The notes: generated by a model not told the origin, from the sequence alone. DNA of 64,000 nt from Rhizobiales bacterium CCH3-A5 (GCA_001556025.1 LSIB01000144.1:1-64000); one strand, 5' to 3'. Shown: positions 25,517 through 34,446, numbered from the stretch's first letter. Numbers and translations: made by a program.

Positions 25517-27517
25517 ATGACGATCTCCCTGACATTTCCAGACGGCGCGCAGCGCGACTTTCCCTCCGGCATCACCGGGGCGGCCATCGCAGGCGGCATT
25601 TCCCCCTCGCTGCTGAAGCGCACGGTCGCGATGGCGCTCGACGGCGTCGTCGTCGACCTTTCCGATCCGATCGAGAAGGACTCGAAAATCGAGTTCCTGA
25701 CGCGCGACGATCCACGCGCGCTGGAACTGATCCGGCACGACTGCGCCCATGTGCTGGCCGAGGCGGTGCAGGCGCTCTGGCCCGGTACGCAGGTGACGAT
25801 CGGCCCGGTGATCGAGGGTGGCTTTTACTACGATTTCGCCCGCAACGAGCCGTTCACGCCCGAGGACTTCCCGGCGATCGAGGCGAAGATGCGCGAGATC
25901 ATCGCGAAGGATGCGCCCTTCACCAAGCAGGAATGGAGCCGCGACCGGGCCAAGGCCTTCTTCGCGGAGAAGGGCGAGGCCTACAAGGTCGAGTTGGTCG
26001 ATGCGATCCCGGAAGACCAGACTCTGAAGATGTATGCGCAAGGCGACTGGATCGACCTGTGCCGCGGGCCGCACATGACCTCGGTCGGCAAGGTCGGCAC
26101 GGCCTTCAAGCTGATGAAGGTGGCGGGCGCCTATTGGCGCGGCGACAGCAACAACGCCATGCTGACGCGGCTCTACGGCACGGCGTTCGCGAAGCAGGAA
26201 CAGCTCGATGCCCATCTCAAGCAGATCGAGGAGGCGGAGAAGCGCGACCACCGCAAGCTCGGCCGCGAGATGAACCTGTTCCACTTCCAGGAGGAGGGGC
26301 CGGGCGTCGTGTTCTGGCACGCCAAGGGCTGGCGGCTGTTCCAGGAGATCCTGACCTATATGCGCCGGCGGCTGGCGGCCGATTACGAGGAGGTCAACGC
26401 GCCGCAGATCCTCGACAAGTCGCTCTGGGAGACGTCAGGCCACTGGGGCTGGTATCAGGACAACATGTTCGCGGTGAAGTCGGCGAGCGCCTTCGAGAAC
26501 CCGAACGACCCGACTCGCGACCAGAAGGTCTTCGCGCTAAAGCCGATGAACTGCCCCGGCCATGTGCAGATCTTCAAGCACGGCTTGACGAGCTATCGCG
26601 ACCTGCCGATCCGGCTGGCCGAATTCGGCAATGTCCACCGCTATGAGCCATCCGGCGCGCTGCACGGGCTGATGCGCGTGCGCGGCTTCACCCAGGACGA
26701 TGCGCATATCTTCTGCGCGGAGGAGCATCTCGCGGCCGAGTGCCTGAAGATCAACGAGCTGATCCTCTCCGTCTATGCGGATTTCGGCTTTACCGCCGAC
26801 CTCGTGATCAAGCTATCGACTCGGCCCGAGAAGCGCGTCGGCACCGATGCGATGTGGGACCACGCCGAGGCGGTGATGGCGCAGGTTCTGGAGCAGATCC
26901 GCTCCGAATCAAACGGCACGATCAAGACCGAGATCAATCCGGGCGAGGGCGCGTTCTACGGACCGAAGTTCGAGTATGTCCTGCGCGACGCGATCGGCCG
27001 CGACTGGCAGTGCGGCACGACGCAGGTCGATTTCAACCTGCCGGAGCGATTCGGGGCCTTCTATATCGGCTCGGACGGCGAGAAGAAGACGCCGAGCATG
27101 GTCCACCGCGCCATCTGCGGCTCGCTGGAGCGCTTCACCGGCATCCTGATTGAGAATTTTGCCGGCCATTTCCCGCTCTGGCTCGCGCCCGAGCAGATTC
27201 TGGTCTGCCCGATCACGTCGGAGGCCGATGCCTATGCCGAGGACGTCACCATCGCCTGCATGAACGCCGGCCTGCGGGCGCGCGCCGATCTTCGCAACGA
27301 GAAGATCAGCTACAAGGTGCGCGAGCATTCTCTGGCCAAGGTCCCGGTGATCCTGGCGGTCGGCAAGCGCGAGGCGGAGGAGCGCACAGTAACGGTGCGC
27401 CGGCTCGGCAGCCAAGCGCAGACGGTGTTGCCGCTCGACGCCATGATCGCGGCGATGACCGAGGAAGCGACGCCGCCTGACCTGAAGCGGGCAAGGGCGG
27501 CGCGGGCGGCTCTGTAG
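25517..27517 (+). CDS. thrS: Threonyl-tRNA synthetase
   Basis: A 667-residue class II aminoacyl-tRNA synthetase that charges tRNA-Thr. Domains in order: TGS (about 1-62), the second additional editing domain (about 65-225, with [10 protein letters not shown] and the GGFYYDF motif), the catalytic core with the zinc ligand Cys of MNCPGH and class II motifs, and the anticodon-binding domain (about 560-660). Full length. The ATG at 25517 with AGGAG upstream is preferred over the GTG at 25487. No T-box or other leader is apparent. Its cognate tRNA-Thr(UGU) is encoded at 42514. Confidence 0.97.
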   Translation: MTISLTFPDGAQRDFPSGITGAAIAGGISPSLLKRTVAMALDGVVVDLSDPIEKDSKIEFLTRDDPRALELIRHDCAHVLAEAVQALWPGTQVTIGPVIEGGFYYDFARNEPFTPEDFPAIEAKMREIIAKDAPFTKQEWSRDRAKAFFAEKGEAYKVELVDAIPEDQTLKMYAQGDWIDLCRGPHMTSVGKVGTAFKLMKVAGAYWRGDSNNAMLTRLYGTAFAKQEQLDAHLKQIEEAEKRDHRKLGREMNLFHFQEEGPGVVFWHAKGWRLFQEILTYMRRRLAADYEEVNAPQILDKSLWETSGHWGWYQDNMFAVKSASAFENPNDPTRDQKVFALKPMNCPGHVQIFKHGLTSYRDLPIRLAEFGNVHRYEPSGALHGLMRVRGFTQDDAHIFCAEEHLAAECLKINELILSVYADFGFTADLVIKLSTRPEKRVGTDAMWDHAEAVMAQVLEQIRSESNGTIKTEINPGEGAFYGPKFEYVLRDAIGRDWQCGTTQVDFNLPERFGAFYIGSDGEKKTPSMVHRAICGSLERFTGILIENFAGHFPLWLAPEQILVCPITSEADAYAEDVTIACMNAGLRARADLRNEKISYKVREHSLAKVPVILAVGKREAEERTVTVRRLGSQAQTVLPLDAMIAAMTEEATPPDLKRARAARAAL

Positions 27518-27531
27518 CTAACGCATTCCCT

Positions 27532-27653
27532 CAGCCCTCAACCTGAGGAGCGGGCGTCAGCCCGCGTCTCGAAGGATGCGCCAGAGGATGCTTCCCGTGC
27601 GAGCTGGTGCATCCTTCGAGACGCCGCTTCGCGGCTCCTCAGGATGAGGGCTG
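27532..27653. repeat. Long palindromic intergenic repeat
   Basis: An inverted repeat of about 122 bp. Left-arm blocks CAGCCCTCA, CCTGAGGAGC and GCGTCTCGAAGGATGC (27532-27579) face right-arm blocks GCATCCTTCGAGACGC, GCTCCTCAGG and TGAGGGCTG (27609-27653). The innermost 16-bp arms are perfect. It lies between thrS and the DUF2157 gene and has the look of the Rhizobiales palindromic elements found in many intergenic regions; it could also end the thrS transcript. Confidence 0.8.
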
Positions 27654-27712
27654 TGGGGAGCGGCGAGACCTGCTCTCGCCAATCGTCATGAACCCATGCC
27701 AGATTGTCGCAC

Positions 27713-29014
27713 ATGCTGACCGGCTCCTATCACAAGCGACTCGAAGCCGACCTGACCCGCTGGGTCGGGGAGGGGCTGGTTTCTCCCGCGAGCGCGACCG
27801 CCATCCGGCAATCGCTGACGCGCGAGGGCGGCTTTCGGTTGCCTGGGCTGCTGGGCCTGTTCGGCGGGCTGCTGATCGCCTCCAGCGTCGCGGCCTTCGT
27901 GGCGGCGAACTGGGAGGAGATGCCGCGGCTGGTGAAGCTCGGAATGATTCTCGCGGGCATCGTCGGCGCACTCGTCATCGCGGCCAGGCTGGATGCGAAG
28001 GGCTCGACGATGGGCGCCAATGCGGCGTCGACCTGCGGCGTGTTGATTTTCGCGGCCGGTGTCGCGCTGGTCGGACAGATGTATCATTTGCCGACGGACT
28101 GGCCTGCCGGCGCTTTCCTGATCGCGCTCGGCGCACTCGCGGTCGCCGTGCTGCTGCGCTCGGACGGCGCGCTGATCGTCGCCTTCGTCGCGCTTGCGAG
28201 CTGGAGCGGCGGCCGCTGGGTCGAGCAGCAGGGCACGCTGCACTGGCCGTTCTTCCTGCTCTTCCTGCCGGCTTTCTGGCTCGCACTGGGGCACGAGAGC
28301 CGTTTTGTCCATCATGTGGCAGTGCTTTGCCTGGCGGGCTGGCTCGCGCTGGTTCCCGGCGACTGGGTCAACGGCAATTTCGACTATGGGTTGATCGCCT
28401 ATGGGCTCGCCGTCTCTGTCGTCTTCGTCGCGGTGGGGGCGCTGGCGCTCGACCGGGGCCTGCCCGCGCTGCTCACGGCGTTTCTGCCGTGGGGGCTGGT
28501 CGGCCTGTCTGTCGCGCTCTGCATCGAACTCGTCCGCATTCTCGACACCAGTCTGTCGGGCGCAGGCAAGGGCGGTGCGGCGATCTACCTCGCCTATCTC
28601 GCCGCCGTGCCGGCGAGCGCGGGCCTCGCGTTGCTGGCGCGCGAGAAGCGTTTCGCCTGGGCGCTGGCCGGGGCGCTGCTGCTTTCGCTGCTGATCCCGC
28701 TCGTGTTCTGGAGCGGCGGCGTCGTGACCTTGCCCGGCAAGGTCGTGGTCGCAAGCCTGATTCTCCTGATCGCCATCGCGCAGGTCGCGGCAGGCGCAGC
28801 CGGCGGCCTGCGCCGGGTGACGGGAGCAGGTTCGGGGCTGTTCTTCATCGCGGTCATCATCCTGCTCTGGCAGACCATAGGGACGCTGCTGGACCAGTCG
28901 CTGTTCTTCCTCGTCGGCGGCGCGGCCCTGCTGGGAATGGCATCGCTGACGCGGCGTCTCGTCGCGCGCTTCGGAAAGTCTCCCGTAGATTCGCCGCCGG
29001 AGGCGTCGGCATGA
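27713..29014 (+). CDS. DUF2157 domain membrane protein
   Basis: A 433-residue polytopic membrane protein. A DUF2157 region covers about residues 10-150: an N-terminal amphipathic stretch (LEADLTRWVGEGLVSPASAT) followed by the first membrane segments. Ten or more hydrophobic segments continue to the C-terminus. The function is unknown. The ATG at 27713 is chosen; an in-frame TTG at 27704 is possible. Its stop overlaps the ATG of the next gene (ATGA at 29011-29014), a coupling commonly seen for DUF2157-GDYXXLXY pairs. Confidence 0.85.
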   Translation: MLTGSYHKRLEADLTRWVGEGLVSPASATAIRQSLTREGGFRLPGLLGLFGGLLIASSVAAFVAANWEEMPRLVKLGMILAGIVGALVIAARLDAKGSTMGANAASTCGVLIFAAGVALVGQMYHLPTDWPAGAFLIALGALAVAVLLRSDGALIVAFVALASWSGGRWVEQQGTLHWPFFLLFLPAFWLALGHESRFVHHVAVLCLAGWLALVPGDWVNGNFDYGLIAYGLAVSVVFVAVGALALDRGLPALLTAFLPWGLVGLSVALCIELVRILDTSLSGAGKGGAAIYLAYLAAVPASAGLALLAREKRFAWALAGALLLSLLIPLVFWSGGVVTLPGKVVVASLILLIAIAQVAAGAAGGLRRVTGAGSGLFFIAVIILLWQTIGTLLDQSLFFLVGGAALLGMASLTRRLVARFGKSPVDSPPEASA

Positions 29015-29628
29015 TCGCGGTTCCTTCGCTCGATGGCCTGACCGCCCGCGTGCCGGTGCTGTGGCGCGCGCTTGCCGCCATGCTCGTTTTGTGCGGATTG
29101 ATCCTGCTTGTGGTCGAGAGCCGGGCGCGCATCCTGCGCTCGGGCGTCGAGATCAGGCTGAAGACCGCGCCGGTCGATCCGCGCGACCTGTTTCGCGGCG
29201 ACTATGTCGTGCTCGGTTACGAGATCGGCACGATCGAACTCGCCGGGCTGGATGGCGACAAGGCGTTCCGGCGCGGCGACCCCATCCATGTGCGGCTGGG
29301 CGCCGACGCGGAGGGCTTCGCGGTGGTCCGTGGCGCTTTCCGGTCGCGGCCCGCCGGCGCCGGCACCGTGATCGCCGGACGCGTCAGTTCGACAGTCGCC
29401 TGCCGCTTCGGCGAGGACGGCGCCTCCGATTGCGGCCAGCCGAACAGCCGCCTGCGGGTCGACTACGGGCTCGAAAGCTATTTCGTGCCCCAGGGCCGCG
29501 GGCGAGCGATCGAGCGCACCGAGCGCAGGCGCGTCGAGATCGTAGCCGCCGTCTCCTCGTCGGGAGAGGCCGCGATCAAGCGTCTCCTGATCGACGGCAA
29601 GCTCGTCCATGCCGAGCCGCCCTACTGA
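29011..29628 (+). CDS. GDYXXLXY domain protein
   Basis: A 205-residue protein with one N-terminal membrane segment (about 18-36) and an extracytoplasmic domain that carries the name-giving GDYVVLGY motif (about residues 66-73). The tail is beta-rich with a single CRF...DCGQ pair of cysteines. The function is unknown. It is translationally coupled to the DUF2157 gene, so the two products probably act together in the envelope. Confidence 0.85.
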   Translation: MIAVPSLDGLTARVPVLWRALAAMLVLCGLILLVVESRARILRSGVEIRLKTAPVDPRDLFRGDYVVLGYEIGTIELAGLDGDKAFRRGDPIHVRLGADAEGFAVVRGAFRSRPAGAGTVIAGRVSSTVACRFGEDGASDCGQPNSRLRVDYGLESYFVPQGRGRAIERTERRRVEIVAAVSSSGEAAIKRLLIDGKLVHAEPPY

Positions 29629-29678
29629 CTGGCGGATTCGTCTGACCGGCCTTCCTGACCTTCGGGAACACGCGCTTG

Positions 29679-29711
29679 TGATCGCGCGTTGAATCGCGCG
29701 TGATCACGCGT
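29679..29711. repeat. Three tandem 11-bp repeats
   Basis: TGATCGCGCGT, TGAATCGCGCG and TGATCACGCGT follow each other without a gap, about 47 bp before the opgC-like start. The 11-bp phasing (one helical turn) suggests a protein-binding site. Confidence 0.4.
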
Positions 29712-29757
29712 TTATGGCCTCGTCACCATTCCGCCTTATATGAACGCCAGATGAACG

Positions 29758-31029
29758 ATGATGTCGGTTTTCGTTCATGTTCGGTCGCAGGCGGTTTCCG
29801 CCCAATCCAAGGCTCGGTTCGTGGCGCAATCGGTCTCATTCGGCCAGTTTCTCGCATTCGGCGGCGCTCCAGCCGCCCTCGCGGCGCTTCCCGCCCGCGA
29901 CGCCCGGATCGACGTGATCCGTGGTCTCGCCCTGCTGTTCATCTTCATCAATCACATGCCCGGCAATGTCGTCGCCGGCTTTATGCCGCATAATTTCGGG
30001 TTTTCGGACGCTGCCGACGCCTTCGTGCTGCTGGCGGGCGTCTCGGCGACGCTGGCCTATGGCGGGCTGATCGATCGTGACGGGGTGCTCGCTGGCGCGC
30101 GCAAGGTCGGTCGGCGGGTCTGGACGCTCTATGTCGCTCATGCCGCGGTCTTCCTGCTGGTTTGCGCCATCGTGGCGACCGCCGTGGTCCAGACGAAGAA
30201 CCCGCTTTATCTCGAAGCGATCAACATCCATTCGCTGTTCAGCCAGCCGGCGCAGGCGATTTTCGACGCCCTGACGCTGCGCTACCAGCCCTATTATCTC
30301 GACATCCTGCCGCTCTATATCGTCCTGCTCGGCCTGTTTCCGGCCATCTATGCGGGTATGCGCTTCAGCCCGCTGCTGACGCTCGCCGCCTCCTTTGCGC
30401 TCTGGTTCTGCGCCGGAGCCTTCGGCCTCAATTTGCCGAATGCCGGCTCGGGCGGCTGGTTCTTCAATCCCTTCGCCTGGCAGTTCATCTTCGTGCTCGG
30501 GATTCTCATCGGCCGCGCCGCGCAGCTTGGCCTCAGCGCGCCCCGTCTGCGCCTCGTCGATGCGGCCGCGCTCGCGTTCCTGATGTTTGCGCTGGCGATC
30601 AAGACATCGTCAGGCAATCCGTTCGGCATCGTGGCGCTGAACGACTGGATCGATCAGGTGCAGCTCGGCACCGACAAGACCAATCTGGCCTTCGCGCGGA
30701 TCGCGCATGTTCTGGCTCTGGCATGGCTCGCGATCCGGTATCTGCCGGCTGGCGGCGCGCTGCTCGCCAGCAGCGCGGGGCGACTGCTCGCTCATGCTGG
30801 TCGCCATTCGCTCGAAGTGTTCTGCGTCGGCATCGTGCTTTCGATCGCCGGACAGATCGTGATGGCTGAGACCGGGTTCGCACTTGGCGTGCAGTTGCTG
30901 ATTTCGCTGTTCGGCGCTATGATATTGCTGGGTCTCGGGGCATTTCTGTCTTGGTTCAAGGCGTCAGACAAAACAGGCAGGGCTTCTTCTGGCCTGCAGG
31001 CATCCGGCCTGTCGCCGCAGCGCTTCTGA
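29758..31029 (+). CDS. OpgC-type membrane acyltransferase
   Basis: A 423-residue polytopic membrane protein of the OpgC/acyltransferase-3-like group, which in relatives attaches succinyl or other acyl groups to osmoregulated periplasmic glucans. The hallmark DVIRGLALLFIFINHM (about 52-67), with the conserved Arg and His, is visible, and about ten membrane segments follow. Two adjacent ATGs (29758, 29761) are possible starts. The last 79 nt overlap the next gene in another frame. No opgG/opgH are in the window, so the target glycan is unproven. Confidence 0.82.
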   Translation: MMSVFVHVRSQAVSAQSKARFVAQSVSFGQFLAFGGAPAALAALPARDARIDVIRGLALLFIFINHMPGNVVAGFMPHNFGFSDAADAFVLLAGVSATLAYGGLIDRDGVLAGARKVGRRVWTLYVAHAAVFLLVCAIVATAVVQTKNPLYLEAINIHSLFSQPAQAIFDALTLRYQPYYLDILPLYIVLLGLFPAIYAGMRFSPLLTLAASFALWFCAGAFGLNLPNAGSGGWFFNPFAWQFIFVLGILIGRAAQLGLSAPRLRLVDAAALAFLMFALAIKTSSGNPFGIVALNDWIDQVQLGTDKTNLAFARIAHVLALAWLAIRYLPAGGALLASSAGRLLAHAGRHSLEVFCVGIVLSIAGQIVMAETGFALGVQLLISLFGAMILLGLGAFLSWFKASDKTGRASSGLQASGLSPQRF

Positions 31030-31796
31030 TCGCAGGTTTGTTTGCCGGCGAGGCTTTTGCCGGGCCGATGACCCTTGCCGACAAGAGCGATCTGCGCTGC
31101 CGCTTCGGCGCGGCCCAGCAGCCATTCCAGCCGATGTTGCCGGTCGCCGCGCGGACATTGCGGGACACCGGCGCTCTCACCATCGTTGCACTCGGCTCCT
31201 CGACGACTGAAGGATCAGGCGCAAGTTCGAACGACAAGAGCTATCCGGCCGTGCTGGAAGCCGAACTCAAGCGCCGCCTGCCAGACCGCGAGATCAAGGT
31301 CGTCAACAAAGGCGTTGGCGGCCAGTCCGCCTATGACATGCTGTTGCGCATGGAGGCCGATGTGATCGAGGCCAAGCCGTCGATCGTGATCTGGCAGACC
31401 GTGGTCAACGACGCGATCCGCCATGTCGGCGAGGAGAAGCTCGCCAAAATCCTGACCAAGGGCATCAGGAAGATGCAGGATGCCGGCATCGACATGGTCA
31501 TGATGGACCTGCAATGGCTGCCGCGCGAAGACCGCTATCCAAAATATGACGATTACCGCAAGGTGCTGATGCGAACCGCCGACGAGCATGGCGTCTCAAT
31601 CTTCCCGCGCTATGCGATGATGAAGAGCTGGGCGCGCTCGAAGCAGTTCACCGACGCCGAATTGGTCGGCATGGATGGGCTGCACATGGTCGATGCCAGC
31701 TATCGCTGCCTTGCCGTGCGCGTCGCCGACGGCATCGTCAGCGCGCTGACCGGCGCCAAGCCCGAATTCGCCGAAGCGCCCAAGCCGTCGAACTGA
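30951..31796 (+). CDS. Exported SGNH/GDSL-type hydrolase
   Basis: A protein of about 281 residues with an SGNH-hydrolase fold. A signal peptide lies at about residues 15-38 (IRPVAAALLIAGLF, cleavage after AFA). Block I is ALGSSTTEGSG (the usual GDS reads GSS), block II is GVGGQSAYD, block III VVNDAIR, and block V has DGLH, supplying the Asp-His pair. This fits a periplasmic esterase or acyltransferase. The start is uncertain: TTG at 30951, 79 nt inside the upstream opgC-type gene, is the only one that leaves the signal peptide intact. The overlap suggests coupled expression and a joint role in glycan acylation. Confidence 0.72.
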   Translation: MVQGVRQNRQGFFWPAGIRPVAAALLIAGLFAGEAFAGPMTLADKSDLRCRFGAAQQPFQPMLPVAARTLRDTGALTIVALGSSTTEGSGASSNDKSYPAVLEAELKRRLPDREIKVVNKGVGGQSAYDMLLRMEADVIEAKPSIVIWQTVVNDAIRHVGEEKLAKILTKGIRKMQDAGIDMVMMDLQWLPREDRYPKYDDYRKVLMRTADEHGVSIFPRYAMMKSWARSKQFTDAELVGMDGLHMVDASYRCLAVRVADGIVSALTGAKPEFAEAPKPSN

Positions 31797-31838
31797 GAAA
31801 AGTCGTCGCACTATCGCGGTCAGGCGGCTCGGGACGGC

Positions 31839-32765
31839 CTACTGAGCCAGGACCTCGATATCCCTGTCCAGGCCCGTTTCGACCTTGAAGTCGCGGGAAA
31901 AGACGCGGCCTTCCTGCCGCGCGATCAGCACATAGTCGCCCTCGGCCAGGATGACCTGAGGAAACGCGCCGATCGCCTCGCGAATGACGTCGCCGCCCGG
32001 CGTCAGCACGCTGAAGGCCGTGCCCGCGAAAGCCTCGCCGCCCGGGGCCGCGACGAGCTTGAGCGTCACGCGCGCGGCCCGGTGATGCAGCGTCGCGTCA
32101 GTGACCTTGCCGGCCTCGACCTTGACGTCGGCGCGCTGGATTGCGTTCGAATCGCCATAGGTCGAGACGACATGGTAGGTGCCTTCGGGCAATCGGATGA
32201 TCTCGCCGGCGCGGGCGTTGCCGACGACGAGACGGCCTTCGGAATTGCCCTGCAGCGGCACGAATACCGAAAAGTTCAGCAGCGCTGCCGAGATCGGATT
32301 GTCGCCGATCGAGCCCGCCAGAGAGAGCGCGCCGGCGCTGATCGCGATCTGGTCGCGGCCGCCCTGCGGGCCCAGCGTGACGCGCTTGGTGCCGCTGGCG
32401 AAGCCGTAAGCCGCGTGCAGCAGATAGGTGCCGGGCTCCAGCGCGAAAACGGGCTCGGCGTCGTCGGAGCGGGCGACGATGCGTGGGGGCGAGCCATCGG
32501 CGGTCTCGGCCAGCACGCGCCAGAGCAGCCCGGAGCGGATCGGCTTGCGGTCGTTGGCGAACTGCGCGCTGAGCCTCAGCGGGACGGTGGCCGTGACCGA
32601 GCCTTGCGGGGTTCCCGGAACGATCGCGGCCGGAGGGGGCTGCAGCACCGGCGCCTGCGCCGAGGCGGGTTGCGGCGCGGCCAGCAGCGTGGCCGCGATC
32701 ACCGCAGCCAGGCCAGACCCGCTGGCATTCCTTGCCGTCATTGCGAATGCGTCCAGTTCAAACAT
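31839..32765 (-). CDS. Exported protein of unknown function, beta-rich
   Basis: A 308-residue protein with a signal peptide (about residues 8-36, ending near ASAQA) and no membrane segment after it. The mature part is beta-rich and shows three loosely repeated sections with an (E/P)GTY(L/H)(L/V) or EGDYVLIA element (near residues 113, 200, 285), like carboxypeptidase-regulatory or Big-type domains. No catalytic motif or cysteine pair is apparent. It is convergent with the SGNH gene and divergent from the nitroreductase gene. Probably periplasmic; function unknown. Confidence 0.7.
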   Translation of the reverse strand: MFELDAFAMTARNASGSGLAAVIAATLLAAPQPASAQAPVLQPPPAAIVPGTPQGSVTATVPLRLSAQFANDRKPIRSGLLWRVLAETADGSPPRIVARSDDAEPVFALEPGTYLLHAAYGFASGTKRVTLGPQGGRDQIAISAGALSLAGSIGDNPISAALLNFSVFVPLQGNSEGRLVVGNARAGEIIRLPEGTYHVVSTYGDSNAIQRADVKVEAGKVTDATLHHRAARVTLKLVAAPGGEAFAGTAFSVLTPGGDVIREAIGAFPQVILAEGDYVLIARQEGRVFSRDFKVETGLDRDIEVLAQ

Positions 32766-32868
32766 GAGCGTGCCTCGCGACGCCCCTGCGCCACGCTCTG
32801 AGCAGGCTCGCTTGTCCTCATCATGGCGAAGCACTAGGTCTCCACTTGCTCTCCAGCCCGGACGCTTC

Positions 32869-33438
32869 ATGACCGATACGCTCGCCCTGCTCAAGCTGCG
32901 CCGCTCCGTACCGCCGCAGTTCCTTTCCGCGCCCGGCCCCGACGCCGCCCAGCTCGACCAGCTCCTAACCATCGCCGCGCGCGTGCCCGACCATGGCAAA
33001 CTCGCGCCCTGGCGCTTCATCGTCTTCGAGGGCGAAGCGCGCGACAAGGCCGGCGATATCGTGGCGGCGGCCTTCAAGGCGCACAATCCCGAGGCCGACG
33101 TCGAGAAAATCGCCTTCGAGCGCAACCGTCTGAGACAGGCCCCGCTGATCGTGGCTGTGGTGTCGAAGGCGGCGAGCCATCCAAAGATTCCGATCTGGGA
33201 GCAGGAGCTGTCGGCCGGCGCGGTCTGCATGACCATGCTGGTCGCGGCCCAGGCGATGGGCTTCGGTGCATGCTGGCTGACCAACTGGTTCTCGTTCGAC
33301 ACGGCCGTGCTCTCGGCCTTCGGCCTCGGCACCGACGAGCGCATCGCCGGCTTCATCCATATCGGCACGGCGCAGACCGTGCCGGCCGACCGAGAACGGC
33401 CCGCGCTCGCCGACATCGTCAGCCATTTCGGAGCCTGA
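32869..33438 (+). CDS. Nitroreductase family protein
   Basis: A 189-residue FMN-dependent nitroreductase, similar by eye to the YdjA-like short forms. KLRRSVPP near the start provides the FMN phosphate-binding arginines; ARVPDHGKLAPWRF (about 37-50) and the AAQAMGFGACWLTNW segment (about 120-134) are typical. It probably reduces nitro compounds or quinones with NAD(P)H. The ATG at 32869 matches the family start. A flavin reductase gene follows 5 bp downstream, so the two are likely co-expressed. Confidence 0.88.
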   Translation: MTDTLALLKLRRSVPPQFLSAPGPDAAQLDQLLTIAARVPDHGKLAPWRFIVFEGEARDKAGDIVAAAFKAHNPEADVEKIAFERNRLRQAPLIVAVVSKAASHPKIPIWEQELSAGAVCMTMLVAAQAMGFGACWLTNWFSFDTAVLSAFGLGTDERIAGFIHIGTAQTVPADRERPALADIVSHFGA

Positions 33439-33443
33439 GCCTC

Positions 33444-34049
33444 ATGATCTATTCCACCGCCCTGCAGGATCACGGTCTGCCGCATGATCCGTTCAAGGCA
33501 ATCGTGACGCCGCGGCCGATCGGCTGGATCACGGCGCTCTCGGCAAAGGGCGAGGTCAATCTCTCGCCCTACAGCTTCTTCAACGCGGTCTCGTCGCGCC
33601 CCCACATCGTCATGTTTTCGTCCGAGGACAAGAAGGACGCCGTCGCCTTCGTCGAGGAGACCGGCGAATTCACCTGCTCGATCGTCAGCAAGGCGCTGGC
33701 GCAGCAGATGAACATGACGTCGGCGCCGCTGCCGCGGGGAGCAAGCGAATACGCCCATGCCGGGCTGGAGATGGCGCCGTCGAAGTTCGTGAAGCCGCCG
33801 CGTGTCGCGGCAAGCCCGGCCGCGCTCGAATGCAAGCTGCTCTCGGTCCAGCAACTCAACGACCTCGACGGCAAGGCGCTGCCGCGCTGGATGGTGCTCG
33901 GCCAGGTCGTCGGCATCTACATGGACGATGCCTGCATCCGCAACGGCCGCTTCGACACCGCCGCCGCCAACCCGATCGCGCGCTGCGGCTATGCCGACTA
34001 TGCCGAGGTCGATAGACTATTCTCGATCATTCGCCCGCCTGGAGGGTGA
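33444..34049 (+). CDS. Flavin reductase-like (FMN-binding split barrel) protein
   Basis: A 201-residue protein with the flavin-reductase domain. The start has the VTPRPIGWITALSAKGEVNL motif (about 21-40), followed by SPYSFFNAVSSRPHIVMF, which binds FMN. Such proteins supply reduced FMN to partner oxygenases or act as NAD(P)H:flavin oxidoreductases; some act on other substrates. It sits 5 bp after the nitroreductase. Its stop overlaps the next small gene's candidate start (GTGA). Confidence 0.86.
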   Translation: MIYSTALQDHGLPHDPFKAIVTPRPIGWITALSAKGEVNLSPYSFFNAVSSRPHIVMFSSEDKKDAVAFVEETGEFTCSIVSKALAQQMNMTSAPLPRGASEYAHAGLEMAPSKFVKPPRVAASPAALECKLLSVQQLNDLDGKALPRWMVLGQVVGIYMDDACIRNGRFDTAAANPIARCGYADYAEVDRLFSIIRPPGG

Positions 34050-34240
34050 GGAGAGGCGATTTGCGGCAGCCCTTCGAGCCCGACGACGACTGGAAGATGA
34101 CCGTCAACCTGCTGGCGGTGATTGCAGCCCTTCTCGTGCTCGGTGCGGGGGTCTGGCTGATCTTCGAACTCGACCGGGCGCGCAAGGCGCAGGACTGCCT
34201 GTCGTCGACCATGCGCGCCTGCCGCCAAATCAGGATGTGA
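34046..34240 (+). CDS. Small hypothetical membrane protein
   Basis: A protein of up to 64 residues with one hydrophobic helix (about residues 20-40, NLLAVIAALLVLGAGVWLIF) and two cysteines after it. Possible starts are GTG at 34046 (overlapping the upstream stop), TTG at 34061 with AGGAGAGG just upstream, and ATG at 34097. The last 11 nt overlap the convergent HMA gene. Its placement in the operon supports expression, but the function is unknown. Confidence 0.5.
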   Translation: MRRGDLRQPFEPDDDWKMTVNLLAVIAALLVLGAGVWLIFELDRARKAQDCLSSTMRACRQIRM

Positions 34241-34442
34241 GCGGCCCGCTCGCCTTCCACTCGCCCATCTTGGCCAGCGCTGCGTTGATCGCGGCTGCGT
34301 CCAGCGAGACGCCCGCTGGCAAGGTCAGGCGAGGCGGCTCCAGCGTCACAACCGCGCCGGGCGCGATCGCCGCCACGGCCTTCTGGGCGCGGGAGGCGCA
34401 GCCGCCGCAATGCATGCCCTCGATCGCGAAAACCTGAGTCAT
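34230..34442 (-). CDS. Heavy-metal-associated (HMA) domain protein, CopZ-like
   Basis: A 70-residue protein consisting of one HMA domain. The metal-binding motif is GMHCGGC (about residues 9-15), typical of copper or other soft-metal chaperones. No cation-transporting ATPase is adjacent, so the partner and metal are unknown. A very strong Shine-Dalgarno sequence (GGAGGTGAT) sets the start at 34442, not at an earlier in-frame ATG (34460). It overlaps the small membrane gene by 11 nt at their 3' ends. Confidence 0.85.
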   Translation of the reverse strand: MTQVFAIEGMHCGGCASRAQKAVAAIAPGAVVTLEPPRLTLPAGVSLDAAAINAALAKMGEWKASGPLTS

Positions 34443-34446
34443 CGGA

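Noticed and set aside
27607..29010. Long plus-strand frame that would join the GDYXXLXY protein to a 468-residue N-terminus
   Set aside because: It is Arg/Gly-rich, overlaps the DUF2157 gene and the palindromic repeat; the GDYXXLXY domain has its own ATG at 29011 coupled to the DUF2157 stop.
32766..33854. Extension of the minus-strand beta-rich protein into 671 residues
   Set aside because: It runs antisense through the nitroreductase and flavin reductase genes; the signal peptide begins at 32765.
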